A DNA stretch of 64,000 nucleotides. It comes from Bacteroidales bacterium. GTDB lineage: Bacteria > Bacteroidota > Bacteroidia > Bacteroidales > GCA-2748055. Below, piece after piece: positions 54,733-63,865 of the stretch (positions are counted from its first letter, which is position 1; each line of letters begins with the position of its first letter). The notes beneath the pieces were generated by a model. That model ran no database searches and was not told the DNA's origin. It saw nothing but the letters and a program-made list of their open reading frames with translations. The stretch is from NCBI GenBank assembly GCA_021738565.1, contig JAIPBT010000006.1:49893-113892 (forward strand), in the 5' to 3' direction. Position numbers and translations under genes: made by a program.

Positions 54733-54776
54733 GATAAAAAAGAAGAGCAGGAAATGAATGGTTTCATATCCTGCTC
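54733..54776 (-). terminator. Intrinsic terminator after the tRNA-Leu pair (minus strand)
   Basis: A 14-bp stem with one mismatch (GAGCAGGATATGAA against its complement) and a 4-base loop is followed on the minus strand by TTC and six T. It would end the transcript carrying both intact tRNA-Leu genes and leaves the broken copy outside it. Confidence 0.75.
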
Positions 54777-54802
54777 CTAATAAGAATATTGGGTAATTGC
54801 TG

Positions 54803-54886
54803 TGCCCAGAACAGGACTCGAACCTGCACGTACTCGCGTACACTGGTCCCTGAAACCAGCGCGTCTACCAATTCCGCCATCTGGGC
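54803..54886 (-). tRNA. tRNA-Leu (anticodon CAG)
   Basis: An 84-base cloverleaf with acceptor pair GCCCAGA/TCTGGGC, discriminator A, anticodon stem CTGGT/ACCAG with loop TTCAGGG (anticodon CAG), a long variable arm (type II, GTACGCGAGTAC hairpin) and T-loop GGTTCGAGTCC. CCA is not encoded. Downstream in a two-tRNA unit. Confidence 0.95.
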
Positions 54887-54902
54887 GATGATAAGCCTTT
54901 TG

Positions 54903-54988
54903 TGCCCAGGACAAGAATCGAACTTGCACGACCTAATTCGGTCACTAGGCCCTCAACCTAGCGCGTCTACCAGTTCCGCCACCTGGGC
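54903..54988 (-). tRNA. tRNA-Leu (anticodon GAG)
   Basis: An 86-base type II cloverleaf: acceptor GCCCAGG/CCTGGGC, discriminator A, anticodon stem CTAGG/CCTAG with loop TTGAGGG (anticodon GAG), long variable arm (GACCGAATTAGGTC) and T-loop AGTTCGATTCT. First gene of the unit; the CAG isoacceptor follows 16 bases later. Confidence 0.95.
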
Positions 54989-55092
54989 AAAATAAAGGAA
55001 AAAGCAAAAGCTTTGGACCCTTGCTTTCCCCATTTTTTGGGCTTGCAAATATACGTTTTTTTATAAAAAAAGTGTTGTATCGGAAAGATAAT

Positions 55093-56121
55093 TTATCTGG
55101 CTTTGCTGTATTTATTGATCCTGCCGGTTTTGAGGTCCTGGAGTTTCTTTTTCCTCGATGCTTCCAGGTCAATACGCTTGGAAGATACCCGTTCAGTACG
55201 GACAGATTTCTTGCCGCCTGTATATTCGATATAGGCAAAAAAATCGTGTATGTAATCGGGTTCGAGCAGTTGTGTTTCAACCCATCCGGGGTCAGCAACG
55301 CCCAGTCCGGAATTATTGTAGTCATCGTTCGCAAAGGCATCCACATAATACCGCTTTGCTTCCAATCCCTCGTAAACGCATTTTCCCTTCACTGTAGTGA
55401 ACACCTCATCAAGCTCATTTTCAAAATTGTACCAGTCATCATACGTCTCAAAAATGATCACTGAGGCGCCGGCGACAGGCAAATAATCTTCATCTACATC
55501 AAGTACCGTTATGCGCAATGCACTGTTCACCCCCTCTACTACTTCTATGGTAGTTGAATAGGTATCCTGCTCATTTCCTGCACCGTAACCCGTAAGGGTA
55601 ATCTCATAAACCCCGGGAGTATCATAACTCAATACAGGCGATTCAAGATCGGATGTATAACCGTCGCCAAAATCCCAAAGGTAGGAAAGAGCGTTCACAG
55701 ATGTGTTGTAAAACTCCACCTGTTCTCCGACAAAAACAATGTCGGTCTCAGTGGCAATCGGACCATCCTCCCCGGGGAGATCTGTATAAACACCAAATTC
55801 AACCTGGGGCTGCAGGGAGGTTACGTTGACATTCATCGAATAAACATCCATGCCACTCCTTTTGCCAAATGCCTTTAAGGTGACCGTATAGGTTCCCCCG
55901 GATAAATATGTGTGAACCGGTCTCCAAACGGTTGACATGGTGCCGTCACCGAAGTTCCATTCACATGATTCTGCATCCATTGAAAGGTTGTCAAAAGACA
56001 CCTGTTCTCCTGTATAAGGATCTGCGGGCGAGTACGCAAAGTTGGCAACAGGATCCTTGCTACATCCTGTAAGGAAAATAACTATTGCGGTTCCTATAGA
56101 AATCGTAAAAATCTTTTTCAT
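55093..56121 (-). CDS. PKD-domain lipoprotein
   Basis: Encodes 342 residues. A lipoprotein signal ends at FLTGC (Cys20). Two PKD domains follow: residues about 25-105, with CEWNFGDGTMST and GGTYTVTLKAFG, and about 110-195, with YLWDFGDGYTSD and GVYEITLTGYG. A third beta-rich domain (about 200-310) starts SALRITVLDVDEDYLPVAGA and resembles a carboxypeptidase-regulatory or Ig-like fold. The C-terminus is strongly basic. PKD domains bind protein or polysaccharide at the surface. It is monocistronic; a minimal repeat element sits 37 bases upstream. Confidence 0.85.
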   Translation of the reverse strand: MKKIFTISIGTAIVIFLTGCSKDPVANFAYSPADPYTGEQVSFDNLSMDAESCEWNFGDGTMSTVWRPVHTYLSGGTYTVTLKAFGKRSGMDVYSMNVNVTSLQPQVEFGVYTDLPGEDGPIATETDIVFVGEQVEFYNTSVNALSYLWDFGDGYTSDLESPVLSYDTPGVYEITLTGYGAGNEQDTYSTTIEVVEGVNSALRITVLDVDEDYLPVAGASVIIFETYDDWYNFENELDEVFTTVKGKCVYEGLEAKRYYVDAFANDDYNNSGLGVADPGWVETQLLEPDYIHDFFAYIEYTGGKKSVRTERVSSKRIDLEASRKKKLQDLKTGRINKYSKAR

Positions 56122-56157
56122 GATTCAAGTTTTTATAGTTTACCAATCAGGCTTTTT

Positions 56158-56187
56158 AGTGTCTGTCCCGACTTTATTGACAAGCAC
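56158..56187 (+). repeat. TAGTGTCTGTC-family element, 30-bp minimal copy
   Basis: TAGTGTCTGTCCCGACTTTA followed by TTGACAAGCAC. It equals the two ends of the 23779-23928 copy joined directly, without the hairpin centre; the last 19 bases match that copy's right end exactly. The right-hand TA has been lost (TTT follows). Confidence 0.8.
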
Positions 56188-56309
56188 TTTTTATATGTTT
56201 ATGACCTGTAATTGCCTGGTTAATATAACCCAAAATATATGCCAAAATAGGCTTATTGTAATTTTAAATTGAATTTTATTCCTTTATAGAAACCATAAAA
56301 ACAGGATCA

Positions 56310-58487
56310 ATGAAAATAAAAATAAACCTTATGTCCTTTATAATTTGGACATTAATAACTTCCACTCCATTCCTGAATGCACAGGATAAAGATATAACAC
56401 TCGATAAAATATACCGGAATTACACTTTTTCCACTAAGTCAGTCAGGGGCATTAATTCCATGAACGACGGAAAGCATTACACGGTGAACAGCGGGGGAAT
56501 TACCATCAATAAGCACAAATATGCAGACGGAAAAAAGACCGGCATCCTCTTCAATACAGAAAATTTCGAACAAATCAGTTCCTTTAACGATTACCAATTC
56601 AGCAACGATGAGAAATTCATCCTGCTGACAACAGAGCGTGAACCGATCTACCGAAGGTCCTACCTGGCCAATTACTACATTTACAACCGCAGTGATGATG
56701 TTCTGGTACCGCTTTCGAAAAAAGGAAAACAGCAACTTGCAGCAATTTCACCTGACAATCAACACGTTGCTTTTGTAAGAAAGAACAACCTGTTTCTTTA
56801 CAACCTGGCCACAGGAGAAGAAAGGCAGGTCACTTTTGACGGCAGGGAAAATGAAATCATCAATGGAGCACCAGATTGGGTCTATGAAGAAGAATTTGGA
56901 TTTGCCGATGGATACAAATGGTCGCCTGACGGAAAGAGAATTGCATTTTACAGGTTTGATGAAAGGAATGTAAAAGAGTTCTTTATGACCATGTTTGGTG
57001 ATCTTTACCCCGTAGCATACAAATTTAAATATCCGAAAGCAGGTGAAGAAAACAGCAAAGTCACCATTCATATCCTTGATGTTTCAACGGGGCAAACCAA
57101 CCAGGTAGATATTCCAGATGAAGAAGAATATTATATCCCAAGGATCAAGTGGACAAATGATACGGGGGTACTGAGCATGATCTGGCTAAACAGGCTGCAA
57201 AACAATGTAAAAGTATTGCACGCGAATGTGGAATCAGGAAAGACAGATATTGTATACGAAGAGACCAATGAAAAATACATATCGGAGGCTACGGACGACA
57301 TGATCACCTACCTTGATGACAACGAATCCTTCATCCTGATAAGCGAACGTGACGGCTTTTTTCATTTCTATCACTACAATTACCTGACCGGGACAATAGC
57401 GCCGGTGACCAGTGGGGCATGGGACATAGCATCACTGATCGGTGTCGACCGGAAGAGAGAAACGCTTTACTACACATCCTACGAAAAATCACCAACTGAA
57501 ATTCATTTGTATTCCATAAAATTTGATGGCTCAGGAAAAACCAGGATCTCGGAGGGCCCCGGCAGTTACAGCACCACATTCAGCAATTCTTTCGACTATT
57601 ACATCCTGAGTCATTCAACGGCCAACACACCTCCGGTATATGAATTATTCAACAGGAAAGGCAAACTGATCCGCGTGCTTGAAGACAATGCAGAGCTGGG
57701 TAAAACAATACAGGAACATGGATTTTCCAGGGTGGAATTCATAAAAGTTCCTACTGCCAGCGGGCAATTGCTGAATGGCTTTATGATCAAACCGGAGAAT
57801 TTTGACCCTGACAAAAAGTACCCCTTGTTCATTTATGTATATGGCGGTCCGGAATCCCAGAATGTTGTCAACCGGTGGAATCGAAGATCCGCTTGGTTTC
57901 AGATGCTGGTACAGCAGGGATATGTAATAGCCTGCGTTGACAACAGGGGCACAAACGGCAGAGGTGAGGATTTCAGAAAGGCGACGTATATGCAGATGGG
58001 TAAGCTTGAGACGATCGACCAGGTTGAATCTGCATCCTTTCTGGGTGAACTTCCCTACATCGACAGTGACAGAATTGGTATCTTTGGCTGGAGCTATGGC
58101 GGGTTCATGACCAGCCTCTGCCTCACGAAAGGTAACGGTCTTTTTAAAATGGGCATTGCCGTTGCACCTGTAACCAACTGGAGGTATTATGACACCATAT
58201 ACACGGAAAGATTCATGAGAACCCCCAGGGAGAATCCCAATGGATATGATGACAACTCCCCTATTAACTTTGCAGACCAGCTGCAGGGCAAATTCCTGCT
58301 TGTACACGGAACCGCCGATGACAATGTGCACTGCCAGAACAGCGTAGACTTTGTAACTGCCCTTGTGGAAGCCGACAAACAATTTGATCTCATGTTCTAT
58401 CCCAATAAAAATCACGGGATTTACGGAGGCAATACAACATATCACCTTTATACAAAAATGACCGATTACATACTTGAGAACCTCTAG
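56310..58487 (+). CDS. Dipeptidyl-peptidase IV-family serine peptidase (S9)
   Basis: Encodes 725 residues with a signal peptide (about 1-25, PFLNAQ). An N-terminal eight-bladed propeller (about 40-480) is followed by an alpha/beta hydrolase domain. The triad is Ser595 (FGWSYGGF), Asp670 (HGTADDNVH) and His702 (NKNHGIYGG). The Glu-Glu pair of DPP-IV, which holds the substrate N-terminus, is in DWVYEEEFGF. Such enzymes remove X-Pro (or X-Ala) dipeptides in the periplasm and serve peptide-based nutrition. It appears to be a single gene, 70 bases before the radical SAM gene. Confidence 0.94.
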   Translation: MKIKINLMSFIIWTLITSTPFLNAQDKDITLDKIYRNYTFSTKSVRGINSMNDGKHYTVNSGGITINKHKYADGKKTGILFNTENFEQISSFNDYQFSNDEKFILLTTEREPIYRRSYLANYYIYNRSDDVLVPLSKKGKQQLAAISPDNQHVAFVRKNNLFLYNLATGEERQVTFDGRENEIINGAPDWVYEEEFGFADGYKWSPDGKRIAFYRFDERNVKEFFMTMFGDLYPVAYKFKYPKAGEENSKVTIHILDVSTGQTNQVDIPDEEEYYIPRIKWTNDTGVLSMIWLNRLQNNVKVLHANVESGKTDIVYEETNEKYISEATDDMITYLDDNESFILISERDGFFHFYHYNYLTGTIAPVTSGAWDIASLIGVDRKRETLYYTSYEKSPTEIHLYSIKFDGSGKTRISEGPGSYSTTFSNSFDYYILSHSTANTPPVYELFNRKGKLIRVLEDNAELGKTIQEHGFSRVEFIKVPTASGQLLNGFMIKPENFDPDKKYPLFIYVYGGPESQNVVNRWNRRSAWFQMLVQQGYVIACVDNRGTNGRGEDFRKATYMQMGKLETIDQVESASFLGELPYIDSDRIGIFGWSYGGFMTSLCLTKGNGLFKMGIAVAPVTNWRYYDTIYTERFMRTPRENPNGYDDNSPINFADQLQGKFLLVHGTADDNVHCQNSVDFVTALVEADKQFDLMFYPNKNHGIYGGNTTYHLYTKMTDYILENL

Positions 58488-58606
58488 TAAATCCAGGGGG
58501 ATTTCGAATCATTACTGGAAGTCTCCCCGGTTTATAGGCGGCTCTGAAACAGAAATGATTGTTAAAAGATGCTGGTGGTAAATTCTATAACTTTAATTCA
58601 GAATTT

Positions 58607-60430
58607 TTGCATGCAAACCATTACATATCAGACTGGCTGCCTACCTCTGCAAAGGAGGTTGAGGCAAGGCAGTGGGAGCAGCTTGATGTAATTCTTTTTA
58701 CCGGCGATGCATACATTGATCACCCTGCATTCGGTATTGCAGTACTGGGAAGGGTGCTGGAAAGTGCAGGATTCAGGGTTGCAGTTGTACCACAACCCAA
58801 CTGGCAGGACGACCTCAGGGATTTCAGCAAACTTGGACGGCCCAGGTATTTTTTCGGAGTATCAGCAGGTGCAATGGATTCCATGGTAACCCATTACACT
58901 GCACGAAAAAGAAGAAGGTCCACCGACGCGTATACACCCGGTAATGTTAGCGGTTTCAGGCCCGATTATCCAAGTATTGTTTACACAAAGGCACTGCAAA
59001 AACTCTTCCCGGATGTCCCGGTTATTTTAGGAGGTGTTGAGGCATCCCTTAGAAGGTTCACGCATTATGATTACTGGCAGGACAATTTGAAGAGAAGCAT
59101 ACTGCTGGACTCCGGGGCCGATATGATCATATACGGTATGGGTGAAAAGGCCCTGTTAAAAATCACCGCGCTGATGGAGAAGGGTGTTGCATTCAGCGGT
59201 ATTACAGACCTTAAACAAACCGCGGTAGCAAGACCAAAAATCCAGCGAAAATCGATCCTGGACGGGAAAGAATACACTGAACTGTTTGATCATGAGGAAT
59301 GTCTTTCTGACAAGAAGAAATTTGCAAAGAACTTTGCCAGGATAGAAACTGCTTCAAATATTGTCAATCCGGACATACTTACTCAAAACAGCGGTGATAT
59401 GACTGTAATTGTGAATCCACCCAATCCGGTAATGACAGAGAAGGAACTGGACAGGATCTACGACCTTCCCTACACGCGGTTGCCACATCCCAGGTACAGA
59501 AAAAAAAGGCCTGTTCCGGCCTATGAGATGATCCGCCATTCAGTGAACACGCACAGGGGATGCTTCGGTGGCTGCAGTTTTTGCACCATTTCTGCCCACC
59601 AGGGAAAATTCGTACAAAGCAGAAGTCCGGGTTCCATTTTAAGGGAAATAAAGAGCATCACAAAGATGCCTGATTTCAAAGGTCACATTACCGACATGGG
59701 TGGCCCCTCTGCAAACATGTATCAAATGAGAGGACACAATGAAGGTATATGTGAAGTATGCAGCCGTCCATCCTGCCTGTACCCGTCCATTTGCAGAAAC
59801 CTGAACACAGACCACAGGAGCATGACTGAACTTTACCGCAATGCGGCAATGATTGAAGGAGTCAATAGGATCACCATCGGAAGCGGACTGCGTTATGATT
59901 TCCTTAATGAGGATGAAAACAAGAACCATTTCAGGGAATATTTTCACAACCTGGTGAAACACCATGTATCCGGCAGGCTAAAAGTAGCTCCGGAACATAC
60001 GGCCAGGGGAGTTCTGAAAACCATGAGAAAACCGGATTACGAACTTTTCCGCAAACTGGTGAAGGAATTTAATAAGATAAACGATGATGAAGGGCTCAAC
60101 CAACAGATCATTCCTTACTTCATTTCCGGTTACCCGGATTGCCGCTTGCAAGACATGGCAGAGCTTGCAGTTATAACAAAAAAGCAGGGACTCAGGCTTG
60201 AGCAGGTGCAGGATTTCACCCCCACGCCCATGACCCTTGCTACAGTAATGTATTACTCCGGATATGATCCTTACACCCTTGAAAAAGTCATAACTGCGAA
60301 ATCAGGGAAAGAGAGAGCAAACCAGGTTATGTTTTTCTTCTGGTACAAGAAAGAATTCAAAAGTCAAATCCGAAATGAACTCATAAAACTGGGCAGGCAT
60401 GATTTGCTTGAACAACTGCTCGGCAAGTAA
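58607..60430 (+). CDS. YgiQ-family radical SAM protein
   Basis: Encodes about 607 residues. The radical SAM motif C-x3-C-x2-C is in HRGCFGGCSFCTISAHQG (about residue 310). The N-terminal part has ISDWLPTSAKEVEAR, typical of the YgiQ/UPF0313 group, and the C-terminal part is DUF3362-like (YDPYTLEKVITAKSGKERA). An additional Cys-rich stretch (CEVCSRPSCLYPSICRN) is conserved in the family. The substrate is unknown. The frame is open from TTG at 58559, but the family starts just before ISDWLP; the in-frame TTG at 58607 fits best, and no in-frame ATG exists upstream. Confidence 0.88.
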   Translation: MHANHYISDWLPTSAKEVEARQWEQLDVILFTGDAYIDHPAFGIAVLGRVLESAGFRVAVVPQPNWQDDLRDFSKLGRPRYFFGVSAGAMDSMVTHYTARKRRRSTDAYTPGNVSGFRPDYPSIVYTKALQKLFPDVPVILGGVEASLRRFTHYDYWQDNLKRSILLDSGADMIIYGMGEKALLKITALMEKGVAFSGITDLKQTAVARPKIQRKSILDGKEYTELFDHEECLSDKKKFAKNFARIETASNIVNPDILTQNSGDMTVIVNPPNPVMTEKELDRIYDLPYTRLPHPRYRKKRPVPAYEMIRHSVNTHRGCFGGCSFCTISAHQGKFVQSRSPGSILREIKSITKMPDFKGHITDMGGPSANMYQMRGHNEGICEVCSRPSCLYPSICRNLNTDHRSMTELYRNAAMIEGVNRITIGSGLRYDFLNEDENKNHFREYFHNLVKHHVSGRLKVAPEHTARGVLKTMRKPDYELFRKLVKEFNKINDDEGLNQQIIPYFISGYPDCRLQDMAELAVITKKQGLRLEQVQDFTPTPMTLATVMYYSGYDPYTLEKVITAKSGKERANQVMFFFWYKKEFKSQIRNELIKLGRHDLLEQLLGK

Positions 60431-60522
60431 GGGTAACCTGCAATGGCAATTTATACAAGGTGCTATATTATCCAGGATTGAACACAGGCTCCTGCAATTC
60501 CTGTTTTCCAACAATTTTTACT

Positions 60523-60530
60523 AATTTTGC
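60523..60530 (+). promoter_or_regulatory. Candidate -7 promoter box for the thrS operon
   Basis: TAATTTTG matches TAnnTTTG, 24 bases before the thrS start. It would drive thrS-infC-rpmI-rplT. Confidence 0.5.
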
Positions 60531-60554
60531 CCTCTTAAAATTAACTGAATCCAA

Positions 60555-62510
60555 ATGATGGTAAACATAACATTCCCGGATCAATCGGTCCGAAAATATG
60601 AAGATGGAATTACCGGCATGGACATTGCAAAATCGATCAGCAACAGCCTTGCCCGGGAAGTGCTTTCTATTTCTGTGAATGGCGAGATCCGGGATTTAAC
60701 CCGGCCCATTTATGAAGATGCAGAGATCAGACTTCATAAATGGGATGACGATGAAGCAAAGCACGCCTTCTGGCATTCATCAGCCCACCTTATGGCTGAG
60801 GCCATTGAAGCACTCTATCCCGGAACAAAATTCGGGATCGGACCTTCCATTGAAAACGGATTCTATTACGATGTTGATCCCGGTGATGATGTGGTTATCA
60901 CGGATGCCGACCTGCCTAAGATCGAAAAAAAGATGAAAGAACTGGCAGCCAGGAAAAGTCGTTATACGAGAGAAGAAATCAGTAAAAAGAATGCACTCAG
61001 CCTTTTTGGAAAAAAGGGGGACGAATATAAGACAGAATTGATCAATGATCTGGAAGACGGCACCATTTCACTCTACAGTCATGGTAATTTCACCGATCTC
61101 TGCAGAGGACCTCACCTACCTGACACATCCCCGATAAAAGCGATCAAACTGCTCAATGTAGCCGGCGCTTACTGGAGGGGTGATGAGAAGCGGAAACAAT
61201 TGACGCGCATATACGGAATCACCTTCCCCAAACAATCGCTTCTGGAGGAGTTCCTTGAAAGGATTGAAAAGGCCAAACAGAGGGACCACAGAAAAATTGG
61301 AAAGGAACTTGAGCTTTTTACATTCTCACAAAAAGTTGGACAGGGTCTTCCGCTCTGGTTGCCAAAAGGAGCCCAGTTGCGGGAACGGCTTGAGAATTTC
61401 CTTAAGAATGTACAAAAGCAGCATGGTTACGAACCGGTAATCACACCGCACATCGGACTGAAAGAACTGTATGTAACTTCAGGGCATTACGAAAAATATG
61501 GCAAGGACAGTTTCCAGCCCATCAGCACCCCGCAGGAAGGAGAAGAATTTCTCCTGAAACCTATGAACTGTCCGCACCATTGTGAAATATACAAATCCAA
61601 ACCACATTCCTACAGGGAACTCCCGGTCAGAATGGCGGAATTTGGAACCGTATACAGGTATGAACAGAGCGGAGAACTCCATGGTCTTACAAGGGTACGC
61701 GGATTTACACAGGATGATGCCCATATATTCTGCCGTCCGGATCAACTAAAAGAAGAATTCATCAAGGTGATCGACATCATTCACCACATCTTCAATGCAC
61801 TGGATTTCAAGGATTACACAACCCAGGTCTCTTTACGCGACAAAGAAGATCACAGCAAGTATATCGGAAATGACGAAAACTGGGAAAAGGCAGAGCAGGC
61901 TATACTGGAAGCTGTTGAGGAAAAAGGGCTTAAAACAAATGTGGAGTATGGAGAAGCAGCATTCTACGGGCCCAAACTTGACTTCATGGTCAGGGACGCC
62001 ATAGGCAGGAAATGGCAGCTGGGGACCATCCAGGTTGACTACAATCTTCCGGAGAGGTTCGACCTGGAATATATCGGGGCTGATAACCAGAAACACAGGC
62101 CAATTATGATTCACCGGGCGCCCTTTGGAAGTATGGAGAGGTTTGTTGCTGTTCTGATCGAACATACAGGTGGTAAATTCCCGATATGGCTCACTCCCGA
62201 TCAGGTCGTGGTACTGCCGGTCAGTGAAAAGTACCATGATTATGCAGAAAAAGTTTCAAATCTCCTAAATAATTACGATATTCGCACCCTAATTGACGAG
62301 AGGAGTGAAAAAGTAGGTAAAAAGATCAGGGATAATGAGTTAAAGCGCATCCCCTACCTCCTAATCGTGGGTGAAAAAGAGAAAGAATCGGGAACAGTTT
62401 CCGTAAGAAGGCAGGGAAAAGGAGATAAAGGTGTCATGAAACTTGATGATTTTGCCACCTTAATTTCACAAGAAGTGGACAATCAACTGAAATTTATTGA
62501 TACCATTTAA
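60555..62510 (+). CDS. thrS: Threonine-tRNA ligase
   Basis: Encodes 651 residues: TGS domain (about 1-62), editing domain (about 65-225; [16 protein letters not shown] carries the HxxxH zinc-like motif), class II catalytic core (about 245-540; motif 2 [20 protein letters not shown], zinc ligands in [10 protein letters not shown] and [13 protein letters not shown]) and anticodon-binding domain (about 545-651). Charges tRNA-Thr and edits mischarged serine. Two ATG codons open the frame (60555 and 60558). First gene of the thrS-infC-rpmI-rplT run, an order common in Bacteroidota and other bacteria. Confidence 0.97.
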   Translation: MMVNITFPDQSVRKYEDGITGMDIAKSISNSLAREVLSISVNGEIRDLTRPIYEDAEIRLHKWDDDEAKHAFWHSSAHLMAEAIEALYPGTKFGIGPSIENGFYYDVDPGDDVVITDADLPKIEKKMKELAARKSRYTREEISKKNALSLFGKKGDEYKTELINDLEDGTISLYSHGNFTDLCRGPHLPDTSPIKAIKLLNVAGAYWRGDEKRKQLTRIYGITFPKQSLLEEFLERIEKAKQRDHRKIGKELELFTFSQKVGQGLPLWLPKGAQLRERLENFLKNVQKQHGYEPVITPHIGLKELYVTSGHYEKYGKDSFQPISTPQEGEEFLLKPMNCPHHCEIYKSKPHSYRELPVRMAEFGTVYRYEQSGELHGLTRVRGFTQDDAHIFCRPDQLKEEFIKVIDIIHHIFNALDFKDYTTQVSLRDKEDHSKYIGNDENWEKAEQAILEAVEEKGLKTNVEYGEAAFYGPKLDFMVRDAIGRKWQLGTIQVDYNLPERFDLEYIGADNQKHRPIMIHRAPFGSMERFVAVLIEHTGGKFPIWLTPDQVVVLPVSEKYHDYAEKVSNLLNNYDIRTLIDERSEKVGKKIRDNELKRIPYLLIVGEKEKESGTVSVRRQGKGDKGVMKLDDFATLISQEVDNQLKFIDTI

Positions 62511-62537
62511 TAATCTCATAATAACTAATTATTATTT

Positions 62538-63104
62538 ATGGCCAAAAACACTGGCAGTTTTTACAATCGAAGGCAGCGTAAACCAGAACCACAGCACAGG
62601 ATCAATGAGCGCATACGCGCTTCTTCAGTCCGCATCGTAGGCGAAAACCTTGACAACCCGGGAGTATATCCGCTGGCCCAGGCCCTTAAAATTGCTGATG
62701 ATGTGGACCTGGACCTTGTTGAGATCTCGCCCAATGCAGATCCACCTGTATGCAGGGTTATTGATTATCAGAAATTCCTTTATCAGCAAAAGAAAAAGCA
62801 GAAGGAAATCAAGGCAAAAACCACGAAAATCGTGGTTAAAGAGATCAGGTTCGGCCCCAACACAGATGATCACGACTATGAATTCAAGATGAAACATGCC
62901 CATAAGTTCCTTGAAGACGGGGCCAAGGTTAAGGCATACGTGTTTTTTAAAGGAAGAACCATTCTTTTTAAGGAAAAAGGTGAGATCCTGTTGCTCAGAC
63001 TTGCACAGGACCTTGAGGAAATTGCCAAAGTAGAGCAGCTCCCCAGGCTTGAAGGAAAAAGAATGACCATGTTTCTAACCCCGAAATCCAAATCAAAGAA
63101 ATAA
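62538..63104 (+). CDS. infC: Translation initiation factor IF-3
   Basis: Encodes 188 residues. The N-domain holds [19 protein letters not shown], and the C-domain has [20 protein letters not shown] and [19 protein letters not shown]-3 binds the 30S subunit, keeps 50S away and checks the start codon. In E. coli infC starts with AUU and autoregulates; here the start is a normal ATG, so that control is absent. It lies 27 bases after thrS. Confidence 0.96.
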   Translation: MAKNTGSFYNRRQRKPEPQHRINERIRASSVRIVGENLDNPGVYPLAQALKIADDVDLDLVEISPNADPPVCRVIDYQKFLYQQKKKQKEIKAKTTKIVVKEIRFGPNTDDHDYEFKMKHAHKFLEDGAKVKAYVFFKGRTILFKEKGEILLLRLAQDLEEIAKVEQLPRLEGKRMTMFLTPKSKSKK

Positions 63105-63130
63105 TTTTGTGAACAATTAATATTTATACA

Positions 63131-63328
63131 ATGCCAAAAATGAAAACCAATCCGGGAGCAAAAAAACGATTCTCGCTTACCGGAACAGGAAAGATCAAAA
63201 GAAAGCACGCTTATAAAAGTCATATCCTGACAAAAAAGTCAAAGAAGCGAAAAAGAAACCTCACCTATTTTGGTGAAGTACATTCAGCCGACAGGAAAAA
63301 TATCAAGCAATTGCTTTCAATGAAGTAA
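63131..63328 (+). CDS. rpmI: 50S ribosomal protein L35
   Basis: Encodes 65 residues: [20 protein letters not shown], then [20 protein letters not shown] and a C-terminal [12 protein letters not shown]. Strongly basic and of the normal length for L35. Follows infC by 26 bases. Confidence 0.96.
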   Translation: MPKMKTNPGAKKRFSLTGTGKIKRKHAYKSHILTKKSKKRKRNLTYFGEVHSADRKNIKQLLSMK

Positions 63329-63419
63329 TGAGAAATAAGGTAATCCGTAATTAACCAGGATGTTGAGCCTAAAAAGTTCCCGGTCAGCCGGGGCGCCGTC
63401 ATCCAAAAAATGAAACAAA

Positions 63420-63764
63420 ATGCCAAGATCAGTAAATGCCGCAGCAGCAAAACAAAGAAAGAAGAAAGTTTTTAAAAGAACCAAAGGCTACTGGGGAAGA
63501 AGAAAAAATGTATGGAGCGTTGCAAAAAATGCCGATGAAAAAGGACTGCAATATGCATATCGCGACAGGAGAAAAAAGAAAGCTGAATTCCGTGCCTTAT
63601 GGATACAGCGGATCAATGCAGCTGTAAGGGTGCATGGAATGTCCTATTCAGAATTCATGAACAAACTCAAAAAGAAAGGGATCAACATCAATCGCAAAGT
63701 TCTGGCAGACCTTGCCATGAATGAACCTGAAACATTTGAAGCAATTGTAAAGAAAGTCAAATAG
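63420..63764 (+). CDS. rplT: 50S ribosomal protein L20
   Basis: Encodes 114 residues: [36 protein letters not shown] and [20 protein letters not shown]. Binds 23S rRNA early in assembly and in some bacteria represses its own operon by binding mRNA. The 91-base gap after rpmI holds CCCGGTCAGCCGGGGCGCC, a GC-rich hairpin-prone segment that could be such an autoregulatory site. A strong terminator follows 21 bases after the stop. Confidence 0.96.
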   Translation: MPRSVNAAAAKQRKKKVFKRTKGYWGRRKNVWSVAKNADEKGLQYAYRDRRKKKAEFRALWIQRINAAVRVHGMSYSEFMNKLKKKGININRKVLADLAMNEPETFEAIVKKVK

Positions 63765-63785
63765 AACATATTTCAAATCTTAAGC

Positions 63786-63825
63786 AAAAAGCCGTTTCCT
63801 GAACATTCAGGATACGGCTTTTTTT
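63786..63825 (+). terminator. Intrinsic terminator after rplT
   Basis: AAAAAGCCGTTTCCTGA pairs with TCAGGATACGGCTTTTT (one mismatch, 4-base loop), followed by more T. A 17-bp stem and T-run; the A-rich left side could stop minus-strand transcripts too. Confidence 0.9.
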
Positions 63826-63865
63826 ATATTATGAGAACCATTTTAGTATCTTTACCAGTATTAAC

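Noticed and set aside
57645..58445. Open frame of 266 codons on the minus strand inside the DPP-IV gene
   Set aside because: It mirrors the coding strand of a clearly conserved peptidase, has no recognisable motifs and is a shadow of codon bias.
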